Assembly (NCBI GenBank): GCA_027405735.1 | Contig: JAPEHQ010000020.1 | Coordinates: 248,001 to 312,000 of the forward strand | DNA length: 64,000 bases | Direction: 5' to 3' | DNA from: Mucor racemosus | Taxonomy: Eukaryota > Mucoromycota > Mucoromycetes > Mucorales > Mucoraceae | Part shown: piece by piece, positions 1 through 13,626 of the stretch | Layout of the letters: each line of letters opens with the position of its first letter | How positions within the stretch are numbered: position 1 is the first letter of the stretch | Position numbers and translations under genes: made by a program | The notes under the pieces: generated by a model | What the model saw: only the letters and a program-made list of their open reading frames with translations | What the model was told of the DNA's origin: nothing | Database searches by the model: none

Positions 1-3000
1 ACCTTCAGTGGGCAGTAAATGTACACGACGTAATGCAGTAAAGATATCTTCATCAGAGAATTGATCAAACGGATCCATGTTTGATCTGAGAGAACCAGAA
101 AACAAGGTAGGATCTTGAGGAATGATAGTCAAATTGGAACGAAGATCTTCGGTACCCAAATCCTTGATATCAATGTTATCAATGACAATGGAGCCTTGTG
201 AAGCTTCAACAAATCTGAAAAAGGAAAGAGCAAGAGTAGATTTACCACTACCTGTTCTACCAACAACACCAATCTTCTCTTGAGGCTTTACAGAGAATGA
301 GATACCTTTGAGGACAGGATCAAGACCAGCAGCATATTTGATTTCAAGATCTTTGACATCAATTTTACCTCTTGTTGGCCACTATTTCGTAGAAATGTTA
401 GTATATATAAAAACTTGATTTGATTGTATATATTCTTACCTCATTAGGAGGTCTCAACTCGGTAATAGCAGGTGCTTCTTGATCCATTTCCATGAATTCA
501 ACAACACGTTCAACAGCATTGAAACTCATTTCTAAACTAGTGTATCGACGAATACCCCAGAACATTTGATCAGTGAACAACAGAACAAAACTAAGACAGA
601 AACCAGCAAGAGAAGCATCCATTTTATCAATGCTCAATAAGATAATGATACCAGTCAACATGTTGATAAGAGCACCAGTGAATGCAAATCTAGTAGATAC
701 CCAACGGTTAGTCAACCATTGATAGTAATAAGGACGAGCATTAGTATCAATATAATTCAACATGTCTTGCAAGAATTGACGAGTAGCACCAAAAGCACGA
801 ATGGTAGCAACACCAACAATGGTTTCAGTAAAGTTACTAAACAGTGGAGAGCGAGAAACAGAATCCATACGTTTCAATTCACGAGAAGCAGACACAAACA
901 TCATACCTAAATAGATGTTGATAACTGCAACAGCGAGCATGGGTACCAAAAAGATGGGCAATACAGAAGAAACGGTAATCATACTTGAAACAATAATAAC
1001 CCATTGAATGACAAAATTAAGCAAATCATTAGGAATATTGGAATCAATAGTTTCGAAATCCTTGGAGAAACGATTCAAGATTCTACCAATGGGGGTAGTA
1101 TCAAAGAAGCGAAGAGGGGCTCTAAAGACACGATGTAAAAGTTCGGCATAGAGCGTTTTGTTTGCACCAAGAACACCCCAATAAAGAACACCAAAACGAG
1201 CTGTGCCAACAACAATGTTGGTGAGAGTAATCAAACAGTAAATACCCAAATAAAAGTTCAAAGCATCGTCATTTTTATCCAAACTAGATACAACATCACT
1301 CTCGGTCTCCATTGCAATTACAGGTTGATAAGCATACATTGGCTTTGATTGGGAGATAATGCTTTGTTGTTGGAACATCAAGTCATTACTGTTTGTTTCG
1401 TTATGCTTGGTTTCATAAGATTGAGACCATTGCTTGATCCACCAGTTTTCGGTTACGTCTAAACCACGAGAACCAATAACCAAAGCGACCATGACAAACC
1501 AAAAGAAAGGATTACCGACCATATTGATATACATCTTGTAGAGTCTCACCTTGACCATACCAGTTGCGCGAGTTTCTTCTTCAACAAGAGCACGAGGTTT
1601 CTTTTGATCCTTGCTGGCATCAGTTGGAGCAGGAGGCAAGGTATCCTCAATAGCCTTTTCTTCCTCGGCAGCTTCTTCTTCAGCAATTTCTTCTTCTTCA
1701 CTTTCAAAAATAGAAGCAAGTTGGCCATTTTGACGTAATTCATTTGGAGTACCAACTAAATTGGCACGACCAGAATCAATGTGAACAATATAACCACTAC
1801 CCTTGACACAGAGTTTAACATGATGTGTAATCAAAATACGAGTACGCTCCTTCATTAAAGGACCCAATAAACACTTTTCATAGAGATGTTTAGCAGTATG
1901 AGCATCTACAGCACTCAATACATCGTCCATCAATACATTTTGAGCACGAGAATAAACAGCTCTTGCAAGAGAAACACGAGCCTTTTGACCACCAGATAAT
2001 GTAATACCCTTTTCACCAATTTCAGTTTGATCCCCATCTTCCAAGGCTTCAAAATCCTTGTCTAAAGCACAAGCAGTCAGAGTCTCACGATATCTGGATT
2101 CAACATAAGGTAAACCAAACAAGATGTTATCACGAATAGAAGCATTTTGCAACCAAGCAGTTTGAGAAACGTAGGCAAGAGCATAAGGTAATAACCAATC
2201 TTTAGGATCGATGTCTTTTGAAGTAATGAAATCATCGGAAACAGTATCTGCTACAGCTTGACGAGGACAATGAGCGGTGCCTTTAAGGATAATAGCTTCA
2301 CCTAATAAACCAAGCATCATTAAAGTTTTGCCAGAACCAGTTGAACCACTGATCAAACTAAGTTCGTTGTTGGGGAATTGAATGTTCAAATCTTTAAGAA
2401 TGAAACTAGTGCTGCTTGCTTCAGAAGTAATATTATCCTGTGTGTCAGTAACTTCATCAGTGTAGTTTTGTTGACTCCAGCCAACAGTAGCATCGTTGAA
2501 ACCAATAGAAATCTTCTTGGGAACATTGTCAGAAAGAAGGTCAATTTCATCTTCACTGGAAGGTGGTTCAATCTCATCTTCATCTAAATAGGTCTGAATA
2601 CGTCTAATACTGATCAATGCTTGAAGCCATTCAATGAAAACTTCTGGTAAAATGTTCAATGCAAATCTTAATTCATTGAATACAGTAATAGCGGTAAAAG
2701 CAATGGGAGCGGTAAGTTCTTTTCCTTCTAATTTACAGAATGAATAGAAACTAATAAGGGTAACCAGGATGGGTGAACTATTGAAAATCGAGTAAATAAA
2801 TAATGATTGAAATCAACTCTTAATAAGGCTTACCCCTGCCACAAGAAAGTGAACAATACACCAGACAAATAAGTAATACCCAAATGATGAAGCTCAACTT
2901 CTCTAGCTTCCATCACACGCTTTTCCCAATTCTTTTCCCAAGCGAAAAACTTGATTTGACGAATACCTTGAAGCACTTCATTCATTAAAGAGACACGTTT

Positions 3001-4509
3001 ATCACGAGCCTCCATCAATTTATCTTGAGTTCTTGCAAACATCTTGGCATTGTAATGATTTATAGGAAGAACAATAACCATGACGATAAGGCCCAAGAAA
3101 CAGGATTTACCCAATAATTGATACAAAAAGTAAATACCAACAGCTAATTCAGTAGGAGCAGCCAAAACAGAGAACCACCAAACACTGAATTCGGAAATAC
3201 GATTGGAATCGGTACTCATCAAATTGACAATTGTACCTGTAGATGAACTAACATCTTCCTTTTCCTTGGGCTCATCTTTCTTGTCATCTTCTTCAGCGTC
3301 ATCGCTCTTCTTTTTATTTTCATCTTCATCATCAAGCTTTGGAGATTCAACAGCAAGATCACGACGACGCAATGTCTTGCGATAGATTTCAATATTTAAC
3401 ATTGCCTTGACACGAACTTGGACAGAGGATGAAGCTAATCACACAATCGATGTTATTTTACAGTTTTGCATGAAAGCAGTCCATAACATGCAAATTATCT
3501 TACCATAATACCACAATTGACCAACTAAAAGACCTAATACCAAGATGGTAGCGCCTAAACTGGCTACAATGACAAACCCTCTTCTAATAGAGACATCATC
3601 TTCAATGCCATCCATATTTTGAATTAATGTTAAAAGACGATTAACGAAATAAGCAGGGACATAATAAGCCAAGGATGTAACAAGGGCCAATACAATTTGG
3701 ATAATGATTGCTTTCTTGTTGGTTAAATAAATACGTTTGAGTAAACTATTGCCTCTAGTAGCACCAAAGAGATAGTATAGATTATGACCACGGAAAAGCG
3801 GTGGCAATGTTGGTAAATCATCATCAGTTAACTTCTTGTTCTTGTATGCCAAATGAATCATTGGAGTAATCCACGAAAAGTAAAGGAAAGAATAAATAGA
3901 AGCAACATCAATAGCAGCTACCTTTCTACCATTTTCATCGACAAATGGTGCACCGCGAGGTGTAGTAGCTGTAGTATATACAAGATCAGTTCCTAAAATC
4001 AATGCTAATAGATTAGGCAACATGTGGATCCAATTGTCGGAGGGATTTAACACATAAGCATCATAAAGATCATATACAGCAATACACCAGGTCATGATAT
4101 AAAAAATACACAAATGAACATTGATAATCCAGCCCCATTCACTAGGGAAACGATGGCGACGAGCAACGAGTACCAACACCGATGCATATAACCAAGCAAT
4201 GAATCGAGCACAAGCAGAGGCAGTAATGAACCAATCTGATTGTCTCTGAATAGCGACAATACTATAAAAATCCAAAGCAGATAATAAGGTTAAAGTTAAA
4301 GTACCAAATGTCAATCTAGTGAGACGACTATCATCATCTGCCACAGGTACACTTGTATCTCTCTTCTTATCAAAACAAAGTGGAGCAAGGTCAATTTGTT
4401 GAGTTTTATGTAAATATGTACGTTGAAGTGATAATATAAACGCACTGGAGCATGATATTAATGCCAATGAGCCAGATAGCCAAGCATTTATCGAAATGCT
4501 ATCTATCAT
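1..4509 (-). CDS. ABCC/MRP-type ABC transporter, 3' end outside window
   Basis: ATP-driven membrane exporter of the multidrug-resistance-associated (ABCC, YCF1-like) family. The ATG is at 4509. Exons are 4509-3504, 3434-2834, 2777-440 and 381 to beyond base 1; the 1442 codons seen stay in frame. The N-terminus has about five hydrophobic segments (TMD0-like, residues 1-190), then the family linker (FSWITPMIHLAYKNKKLTDD) and the first transmembrane domain. NBD1 shows Walker A GSTGSGKT, signature LSGGQ and Walker B LMDD followed by V; the aspartate where most ABC proteins have the catalytic glutamate is usual for ABCC NBD1. A highly acidic linker precedes the second transmembrane domain, and NBD2 begins with Walker A GRTGSGKST. 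Substrate cannot be told from sequence; glutathione conjugates or metals are typical of the family, and a vacuolar or plasma membrane location is inferred only. Confidence 0.93.
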
Positions 4510-6437
4510 TATTATCTATCGAATTAATAGTATTAACAATGGTTGGAAAAGAAGAAGAGAAGCTTATTTGCAAGCAAATTTTTTCGTTGTAATTTATTTG
4601 GTAAGCAAATACCGCCTTACTGCGGTAGGAGCAACCGATTATCCCCGCTTTGGAAAAGAACTTTAGATCAGAGTTGTGTATCAGTGTTACATCAAACCTG
4701 TATAAAATCAATACCCAGATTTTGTTCTAAAATAAAGAAAATACTTTTTCAATTTTCTTTCTTTCATACTTGCTATTTTATTTCATTTTCGCAAAGAAAA
4801 AAGGTATATACATTTTTAGTATGAATATATATATATAAAAAAAAAAGATCAAATTTTTCGGTTATTTAAAAGATGTCTACGCTTTTTCATAAATGCATTT
4901 TTGTGTATTTCACTTGTGTATTATAATTCGCTCAATTTCAAATGTTAAATCCTGCACTTGAATACTGCGGCAAATGATGTGTGTTTAGTGTTACATTTTG
5001 CAAGTTATTGGCTGACTTTAATGTAGGGCACCCTATATCAGTACATCAATGCCGAATAGACAACAAATATATATCAACATTGTTTGCAAATAAACAATAA
5101 TACAATGTGCCTTTTTAACTATTTTTTTCCTAAATTAAACCGTGTCAGACATTTCCTGTTTGAGTTTTACTATTTACACTAAACGTTGACCATCAATACA
5201 AAGTTAACATTGATGACTCAAAGTTTTTGTTGTCGTTTGTGTGACGAAAAATTAGTGTTCAGCTTTTTCATCAATGAACTCTATGCATGTATAAAGAGTT
5301 GGATTATATATTCAGACCTCTATTCTATGCTGTATTTAATTTATATATCTACTTCATATGTATAATATTTGTTTTAACGAAAAAACACTCAAGCAACATG
5401 GTCAAATCTGCTTCTTTTGTATCTTTTATATATAGATCGGAGCGTGAGACATATTTAATGAGTAACATTGAAGAAAACAAATATAGCATATGCGTAAGAG
5501 ATTAAGGCATGGATTGCCGTAATTTTCCATTATTTTATTTATATCTAAAGCTCAAGAAAACCTTTTAAATGTCAAAACTAACCAAATTTGACGATCTTTT
5601 ATCTATTGATAAAAGCGTAACATTATTATATATACCGTATATACCCATACTTGGAGTTGAGAATTTGAAAATGTAATAGCTTTGATATGATAAGAATTTT
5701 ACAAAGAAATATATATGAATGCTCAAACAAAAAATATGAATAGATGCAAAAAAAAGTCTCCTTCATAAAATGTTTATGATCACTTTATAAGCTATTTTTC
5801 AGGCTGAATAGAGTAAAGTTACTAGTGATGATAGGGTACATTTTTTAATTTGTTTTTATCAATAATAGTTTAGACATAATTTTTTGCTAATGAGTTTCGC
5901 ATTTGGGCCAATATCCTACTTTGGAATATTGTGTTGTAATTAACGCAATCAAAAATTTACATTTTCCAAAAAACTAAAGAGTATCCGGTAGATAACGCTG
6001 TCTATTATCTGTTTGACTATTAATTGCTGACTATCTAATAAAGCAACCCATTCAAGAAAGACAGGTTTGTTTACGAAATTTTTGGTGTCTATTTGCTTAC
6101 AGTTATTTGATGAATCAATATTTGAAATTCTCGTTTTTCTGCTTGAAAAATATATGTAAAATACATTGCGTTATTACTATTTTGATTATATATAAAGAGA
6201 ACGATTACTTATTAATTCCAGTAGTTGTCATCGTTATCTATGTTAGTTTTGGCTAATTTAGCACTATTTCTAATTTAAATGGTTCATCAAGAGTCCAAAA
6301 CACGAACTCCACTAGAAAAAGAGGGCGTTTATCCCTAGGCGTGAACTTAGCCAGCAAATCAACGGGATACTTAAATGTCAATTATGGACATTATTACAGC
6401 TGTATATAGTATATATTTCGAAACTTGCAGCGCATTT
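4510..6437. other. intergenic, AT-rich, no gene seen
   Basis: About 1.9 kb upstream of the ABC transporter start. Only short open frames without splice-linked partners or recognisable motifs occur. Homopolymer and TA-rich runs near 4,800-4,850 fit promoter or spacer DNA. Confidence 0.5.
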
Positions 6438-7591
6438 GGTTAAATGAAAATATCAGTCTCTGATACAGACTGCTACCTATATTAAAAACATCAGTCCCTT
6501 ATGTTAGCATGCGTATTCAAATAAAGAAAAGAATACAAGCTTGATAGTCTGATATGCCTTATCAGACGGTGAATATATCTACACACGTAGAAAAGGATTT
6601 TCAAGGCTTTGCATTATTTAGCGCAATTAAAACCTTGCTAAATTACTCATTTCAGCCAATTTAAAAGCAGTATTACAGCGCATAAACTATAAACCAAACA
6701 AAATAGGCAATGTCTACTCTCTGTTACCATAAAAATAGAAACATACATTTTTCTACCAGAAAAACCGCCTGTCATATCATACATTCATTAAAAATTGCAA
6801 AAGCGAGCCCGTAGAGCGACGCCGTAATTGAGCATAGCAATATTGAACGGCTAAGTCTCTTACTGTATACTACTATGGTGTATCTAAGTTTTAAATAAGA
6901 AAGCATTTTTTTTACTTTTCTTATGTTTAACCATGTACGGTCTGAAAATTCAGTTTTTGTAGCGGAAATTTTTCGGGGCTCATTTTACCCTTACCAACAC
7001 TCATGATTTTGATCAAAAAATAGAAAAATCAAATTTTGATACCAAAACCAACGTTTGAATATACTACATTGTAAGAAAAAATTGTAGCCATAGCTAATAC
7101 ACATTTTATAAAAGCTTAATATTGAATGTTAAGTAATGAAAATTTGTACTTTTGCCCAAAAAACGGAATTTTGGTTAAAGGATTTTTATGTAATATTTTG
7201 CAATAAAAATTTTTATTGTTTTTTATTGAGCAAATAGAGCGCTAAATTCTGTGTGTGTGTATATTTTTTGTTTTTATAATTATTAGTATAATTAACTCTA
7301 GATTTGCAAAACCAGAAAAAAAAATTAAAAAATGTCAAAATTGATGATCTGGACAAGAATAATTTTCAAAATTAATATTCCGCGTATAAGCCTTGTAAGT
7401 CTTAAAAATAAGAAATTTTATAATACTTGTGAACTTTTTCAAGAATTAATGATGCTGTACCCACTTGATTCAAGCTTATTACTGTAAATCATTATACATA
7501 TTATTAATATTATGTGGTAGTTTATTTTATGATAATATAATTTTACTTTATAATTATTGCGTTAGAGATGATTTACATTAATTTTTAGTCT

Positions 7592-7860
7592 TACCTCTCC
7601 AATACCATAAACCATAAACACGGCCATCACTGGAACCTATTGCCGCCTTTTTACCCTCTTTGTCCCAAGCCAATTTATTCAATGCTTTACCAGAACAACC
7701 AGCTAACCAGCTTAAGTACTTACAAATGGTTTCTCGGTATTTTCATTCAAGTTCCATAAATTAAATTGACTTGTTCCATCTACAGCAGTAGTATCTATCA
7801 AAAAACGTATCATCAGTCCGCCTTATGATAAATGTCAACCTAAAATTAGAAACATCCCAT
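7592..7860 (-). pseudogene. dynein intermediate chain WD40 fragment (left copy)
   Basis: On the minus strand two exon-like pieces separated by a GTAAGT..AG intron encode a segment with FNLWNLNENTEKPF and, downstream, ALNKLAWDKEGKKAAIGSSD. This matches the late WD40 repeats of cytoplasmic dynein intermediate chain, whose hallmark is DGT....LWNLN.DTE.P followed by ALN..W...G..IA.GD..G. Reading from one exon to the next needs small frame corrections, and no start or other domains are present, so this is a captured, decayed gene fragment inside the repeat arm. The left copy keeps GSSDGRVYG in frame, whereas the right copy has an extra TA there. Confidence 0.6.
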
Positions 7861-9263
7861 TGTCATTGTTATAAGCTATGAAAAGCTTGATTTTTTAATA
7901 ATACAGTAATTAAATAAAAAACAAGATGATACTAATAGGTAATAGCATATAATGAGTATTTAACATCTAAGTAATTTTGATGAAGTATACTTTTAAACCC
8001 TTTTAAAAATCCTGAGGCAAACACAACATCTTGGTCCTGTAATTTATATCCATCAAAATGTTGCAATTTTTACTACACAATGAATGCGCCTTTTTTTATC
8101 AATCTTGACTTCGATGTACATTGAGTATCACTTTTTTGCTAGTTGTGTTTTCTATAATTCATTAATATTCAGTCATATTGAGCGATGATTTGTAGCATTG
8201 CCAAAAAAAAAAAAGAGTAAATGCTTCAAGGGTGGAATAAAATTAAAGTGATTTTATAAAAATAAAAAAATAAAATATAAAAATAAAAGCGTTGATAAAT
8301 ACAATTATAGTTTTTCCACGGTTTTATTATGATTAAAAGAAATATGAAGAAAAAGAATAATAACGTTATCTTTATAAAGTATGCTATATTTACAGTATAG
8401 GAATTGTAAAATAGTGGATGTTTGTGTGATGATGCCTATTTTACAGGTGTTTAACCATAACGTCTTTTATATATTGGCATTCTTAAGATACTTGGTTGAG
8501 ATGTTGATACTTTGTTGTTTGATATGACAGAATATCATTAGATGAATGTTGATCTTTCAACATCCCAGTTATAATTTAAAATGCAACTAAGCTTATTTTC
8601 ATGGGATGTGATTCCTTATCTAGAATTACTGCAACTGCGATTTTATGAGTAGGAGTTTTGGAATATGTTATTAATGCAAAATAGGTACAACTTTATATCA
8701 TAGATGTCATGTTGTAGAAGAAGGGTGTATTTTGATCAGGAATACTTCCTTTTACAGGCACCAGCAATATAGAGTTCCCTCGTTATGCTTATTGTGATCT
8801 GATTGGAACGCAGTTCATTCTTATGGAGCGAGATTCAGGTACTGAATCGAGATCAGTTATTTTATATAAAAGAAGATGTTTCGATCTTATAATAAAGTTC
8901 TTTAGTTTTAGTGTTGTGCTCTTTCATTTTATTATAACAGTATTCCTTTATTTTTACTAAATGATTTAGTACATATTTTAGCTTTGAGATTGATATAATC
9001 TCCTGGCGTAACAGTTTATTAAAGTAAAAAGCTTATTAGAAGTTTGTCTTGTTGTACAGTATTTTATGAGCGACACTTTGAAACTAGGTTCTTTTATTAT
9101 TACCAAGCGTTTTTAGTAGTATGTAATTCCACTGAAACTTGAATTATTAGTATTCATTAGAGGTCCTCTAATATTTTTAATTGTATTCAATATAAAAAGT
9201 GCGCAGTAAGTAATAGGTGCACTTTGGTGATGATTTTCTCGACACACAGTAGATCAAGGGCAT

Positions 9264-9821
9264 TGTTTAGGACATAGACGAGGCTGGGTACATGTATTAC
9301 TAGTCGAAGTGCTCAAAGAGTTATTTAGACATGATTTTTAGCATAGAATGATGAGTATGAGGTGATAATGATGTATGCCAATTTTATTCCATTTAGTTAT
9401 GTTACATGTAGTCTATGATGAAATGGTGTAGCCTGAGATCCTGAAGTGAGCCAATCATGATGAACTCGTTCCTGGGAATGGAATTCAGCTATTCCATTTG
9501 TATAAACATTCACTGTTTAAAATTAATCAAGCATGAACATCTTATATACTTAACTTGGTCGTATCCTATTAAACTTGCTCTGGCCAATCTAGTATATCAT
9601 CATGTTGTAATCAACTAGTTCCTCAAGACTATGATATCATCCTTCATCATACACGCTGTATTCTACTAGACTCTATATCCACGCTTCCAAAACATATAAA
9701 TACCCTGAATCCTGATGTTGTTCGAGATAGAGGCATTATCTTTTTTTCTACAATATACTCAATAAATATATCTAGTTTTAACTTTATTTTCTAGTTATTC
9801 ATTGTGTATAATATTTAAACA
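9264..9821 (+). mobile_element. solo LTR, 558 bp, with 5-bp target duplication
   Basis: The element begins TGTTTAGGACATA and ends TTTAAACA, giving the terminal TGTTTA/TAAACA inverted repeat usual for LTRs. It is flanked by GGCAT at 9,259-9,263 and GGCAT at 9,822-9,826, a perfect target-site duplication. Near its 3' end it has a TATA-like TATAAATA and an AATAAA signal. The opposite arm (around 34,100-34,160) has the matching uninterrupted site, so insertion followed the split of the two arms. A second copy lies at 50,718-51,213. No retrotransposon coding sequence is attached, as expected after LTR-LTR recombination. Confidence 0.85.
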
Positions 9822-11345
9822 GGCATTACCGTCCTTTGGGACCAGGATGTCAAAGATGTGTCCTTGGTCCTTACTCTTATGTAAAGTTGGAATTTATTAG
9901 GATTATAATTCGCTGAGATAGGGCTTCTGCTGTCAATTTTTTACAGTTGTAAAAAAGTAGATTTCAGGTGGTTTTTAAATAATTTTCGAATGTTTTCGCC
10001 CAATGTTGAATCAAATCATGCAGAATCTTCAAAAAAAAAAGTGCCTTTACTCCATAGGCCATTGATATCTCTCGGAAAATAGAAATATTAACACCAGAAT
10101 ATAAGTGCATTGGTCAAACATTGGTCAAAGTTGAACAAGGTTGACCTAAAATTGATTATAAAAAATTGAACACCTAAATTAAGGTATTAGTTTTTTGTAT
10201 TCCCAAGATAGGTCCAACTCTAAGCTACTCTGCATTTTTTGTTTCAGCAAAAAATATTGATTTTTCGTCGAAATAATTAAAATAATAATCCATATTATAG
10301 CTTAAAACCTATCATAACGGGTTTCCAAAATTGATTTGAAAAAGTGACGGAAAAATGATTCGAAAAACGAAATCGTTTAAATGCTCATGAACTGCAAAGT
10401 AAGTCAACCTAGCTTATTAAATAGTTTTAGTACAGTTTTAAATTCTGCATACATCTAAATAAAATCTAAAAAGATGTTGCACGTAAAATTTTGCGTAAAA
10501 TGCAATTGAAATTTTGAAGGTTTTTAGAAGATACAGGACGCTTTTTATAAGCATATTTTAAATTTAAATACTGTAGATAATGCATAGCAAAATTATCTAT
10601 TGATCGAGCTATTATTTAACCTTTTAGCTGCATTTTTCGTAGAGAAAACGCGAGTTTTGTTCAAATTTTTTTGAAATTCAGAATTTGGGATGAGGGTATA
10701 CAAGGGAAAATTGAGGTTAGAAATGAAGATATCTCTTCGTACACATTTTTGAGGATATCTCTACGAAAAATTAATATTTTGAAAAAAACTAAGTTGGATC
10801 CGAGAGAGCTCAACAAGCTTGATGACATGAATGTAAAAAAGGCGTAGCTCAATTTAGCGAATATTTTGAAATCTACAATGAAAATGTCAAAAAATTGGAA
10901 AAAAAATAAAAGTGCTCAGAATTTTTTCATACTGAAATACGTTATAGAGCACTTCAAAACAAGTAAGTTTGATTATTAAAAAGCGTTAATATTGCTTAGT
11001 ATTTTGTAGAGATATGAAGCTTCAAAGTTTTAATTTTTAGCAGTGAAATACGCGTAAAAATCTGAAACATTAGCACTGAAAAATTAATACCAACTGCAAA
11101 AAATAGGATATTTCCGGGTACTCGTTTTTGGATTGAAGTTGAACATCTCAGGTACATTGGCATATAATGTTTTCTTGGTGTTATTTAGCGAGAAAAAAAG
11201 TAGAGCAGGGATGAAAAGTGAGACCCAGTTTTTAAAAGAAAAAGCAGTGAATTTTACATGCTTTTGAATCTTTTAGGAGGTATAAAATAGTTTTAGGAAT
11301 AGGTAGCGTAATGCAGCCAATTTATATATATTCAGCAGAGTCTAA

Positions 11346-11879
11346 TGTATATACCGAAATTTGTTTAGTACTACTGATTCGTTACTTCTATATACCACAC
11401 AAATACTAATGTAAACCATTCCTTACCCGTTGCCTTTGAAATGAAAAGTGCAAACATATTTATCTACAAATGATATGGCAACACCTATTTGGCTAATTTG
11501 TATATTCATTATCCATGCTACTAAAAGCGTTTAATGTGCCTCAAGTGCTAAAGGCTTCTTATAACATGCAAGCTAATTCAAGAGCAAAAGGTAATATCCT
11601 TAAAACGCAGAGGTATATTACCATAGATTAGCGGCTCTATTTAATTCTCTAGGCTACTCGTTTACACCACTTGATGTTGCTATATCAAAGATACCGTAAA
11701 CTTCAAGACTTGACAAAAGCCTTCCATAAAACATTGATTGGGTAGGAAATCAGTGACCGTCAGGAAAGCCAGGTTACATTGAAACTCAAAAATTTTCATT
11801 TGACACTTTTGAAAAAAGGGTGAGAGGCGAGAAAGAAAATATTTTTCTTCAATAAAATCAATACCACAAATATAAAACA
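11346..11879. other. intergenic, promoter region of MAK11-like gene
   Basis: About 530 bp between the repeat arm and the MAK11-like ATG. No open frame or RNA gene is recognised. Confidence 0.4.
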
Positions 11880-12474
11880 ATGGATACAACCAAGAAAAGA
11901 TCAAGAACAGACGACATGAGCGAATCACAAGTTGCAAAGAAACAAATTTTAGAAAAAGTGAGCTCTTCCAGCTCTTTATTACCCACCAATGCTTTACTCG
12001 ATATCGACGAAGATTTCCGTATTGTTGTTGGTACTTATGAGCGTCTTTTGTTTGGTATCAATGCACTTTGGAACGAGGAGGTAAGCTAAAGAATAATATT
12101 GAGAAAGAGCGTTTGGAAACTGATTTAAATGTGTAGAAAACTCAAGTTAAATTAGAGCCAGTATTCATTATTCCTGCTCACACAGGCTGTATTCGTACCG
12201 TAGCTATCGGTGGTCATTTCTTGGCTTCTGGTAGTACTGATGAAATTATTCGTCTATACGATGTCAAAAAGCGTAAAGAGTATGGCTCTTTGGGTGGACA
12301 TCATTCAGGTGATATTACTGATATCCAATTCCATGGTAAATACATGCTTTCTGCTTCAGATGATCATTCTATCAATTTATGGAGAACCAAGGATTGGGAA
12401 TTCTTAAAGACACTTAAAGCTCACAAGTAAGTTGCTTTCTGGATTAGTTTTGTACGGGAAATCTCACTCGCTCA

Positions 12475-12510
<36 letters not shown>

Positions 12511-13400
12511 GGGAAGAGTCAATTCTGTAGCTATTCATCCTACTGGTAAAATTGCATTATCTGTTGGTATTGATAGAGCTGCTATCGTTTGGAATTTGAT
12601 GACAGGTCGTAAGGCTAGTGTAAATAAGTTGGGCAGAGGTAAGAGAGATTTTTTAAGAAAAGTAGGGTCAGAAATAGAGTACAGAGTTTTAAAGAATTTT
12701 AATAGAGGAGCCCATGTTGGTTTTATGGAATTTATCTGGTGACAAATATGCCATTATGTTTGACAAAACTATTAATATTTATAATGTTTCAGTAAGTTGA
12801 TTCGATCTTGTATTACTTCATCAAATGCTAACTTTTACGTAGGATGCCAAAATTGCTACCACCATTACTCAAACATCTAGATTCCACAGTATGAAGTATT
12901 TCCACTCAAACAAGAATGATAAAGATTATATTGTCACTGGTAGCGAGGATAAAACTATTCGTATCCATGATATTGAATCAGGCGAATGCATTAAAGAGAT
13001 CAAAGGACATAAGATGCGTGTCAAATCAGTGACCGTAGTTGAATCTGATGATAAAATCGTTCTAGTATCAGTATCATCTGATGGTATTGTCAAGTGTTGG
13101 GATTTAGAAGAGGCATTAGAAAAAGACGATATTGAGCCTTTAGGAGAATATAATACTAAATGTCGTGCAACTTGTATCACATCTCATGTTGGTTTTTCCA
13201 AGACAGAAGCAATTGCTGCTGAAGAAGCTGCTGCTGATGCAGAGGCTGCTAAGGAAGCTAAAGCTGCCAAGATTGAGAAAAAGAAGCAAAGATTAGAGCA
13301 AGAAAAAAAGACCATGCCCACAAAAACAACTAAAGCAACAGCAACAAAACCACAAGCAAAGAAAACCAACAACAAAAAGAAAGCCAATGCCAGCAAGTAA
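11880..13400 (+). CDS. MAK11: MAK11/PAK1IP1-like WD40 ribosome-assembly protein
   Basis: Five exons (11880-12080, 12137-12426, 12511-12638, 12706-12791, 12843-13400) give a 420-residue protein. It starts with a Ser/Lys-rich leader, then RIVVGTYER and a WD40 array containing IIPAHTGCIRTVAIGG, ASGSTDEIIRLYDV, SASDDHSINLW and VTGSEDKTIRIHDIESGE. This order and the VVGTYE opening are characteristic of yeast Mak11 and animal PAK1IP1, nucleolar proteins needed for 60S subunit maturation. The C-terminus is an Ala/Lys-rich basic tail (about residues 355-420), fitting a nucleolar protein. Intron 2 carries a run of 32 T directly before the acceptor AG. The next gene, a zinc-cluster regulator, starts 226 bp downstream on the same strand. 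Confidence 0.88.
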
Positions 13401-13626
13401 ATTATAATAGAATAAATAGTTTTTATAGATTTCATATCGATATTGTTGCACAAGAAAAAAACTGTGCTATTATTTGTATTTGTAACAAAAATGTGTGTTG
13501 TGTGTGTGTTGTGCGTGTGTGCGTGCAAGTGTGCGTGTACGTGCTTGAGAATTACGATGTTATTTATTTATTTACTTTTTATTCTTTTTCTTTTTTTTTT
13601 CTTTATAAGTTATACGATATGCTCCT

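Larger units (their letters stand above)
6438..11345 (-). repeat. left arm of a long dispersed inverted repeat
   Basis: Reading this stretch on the minus strand gives a diverged but collinear copy of 32,580-36,906. Shared landmarks are the TTAAATGAAAATATCAGTCTC edge at 6,441, the dynein-derived exons near 7.6-7.9 kb, a CTTGGTAATAATAAAA block near 9.1 kb, and the segment ending near GGATGAAAAGTGAGACCC at 11.2 kb. The arms lose similarity between about 8,225 and 8,780 (34,570-35,115 on the right), where each has different LTR-like sequence. The inner edge (about 11,345) is approximate. Shorter copies at 51,369-52,045 and 63,735-64,000 show a dispersed family. No intact protein gene is seen in it. 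Confidence 0.8.

Noticed and set aside
10661..10852. A 63-codon frame in the left arm similar to a 70-codon frame in the right arm (33,151-33,363), as a conserved small protein
   Set aside because: The third copy near 51.4 kb differs by compensating +1/-1 shifts, and the frames follow nucleotide similarity of the repeat. I see no sign of protein-level selection.
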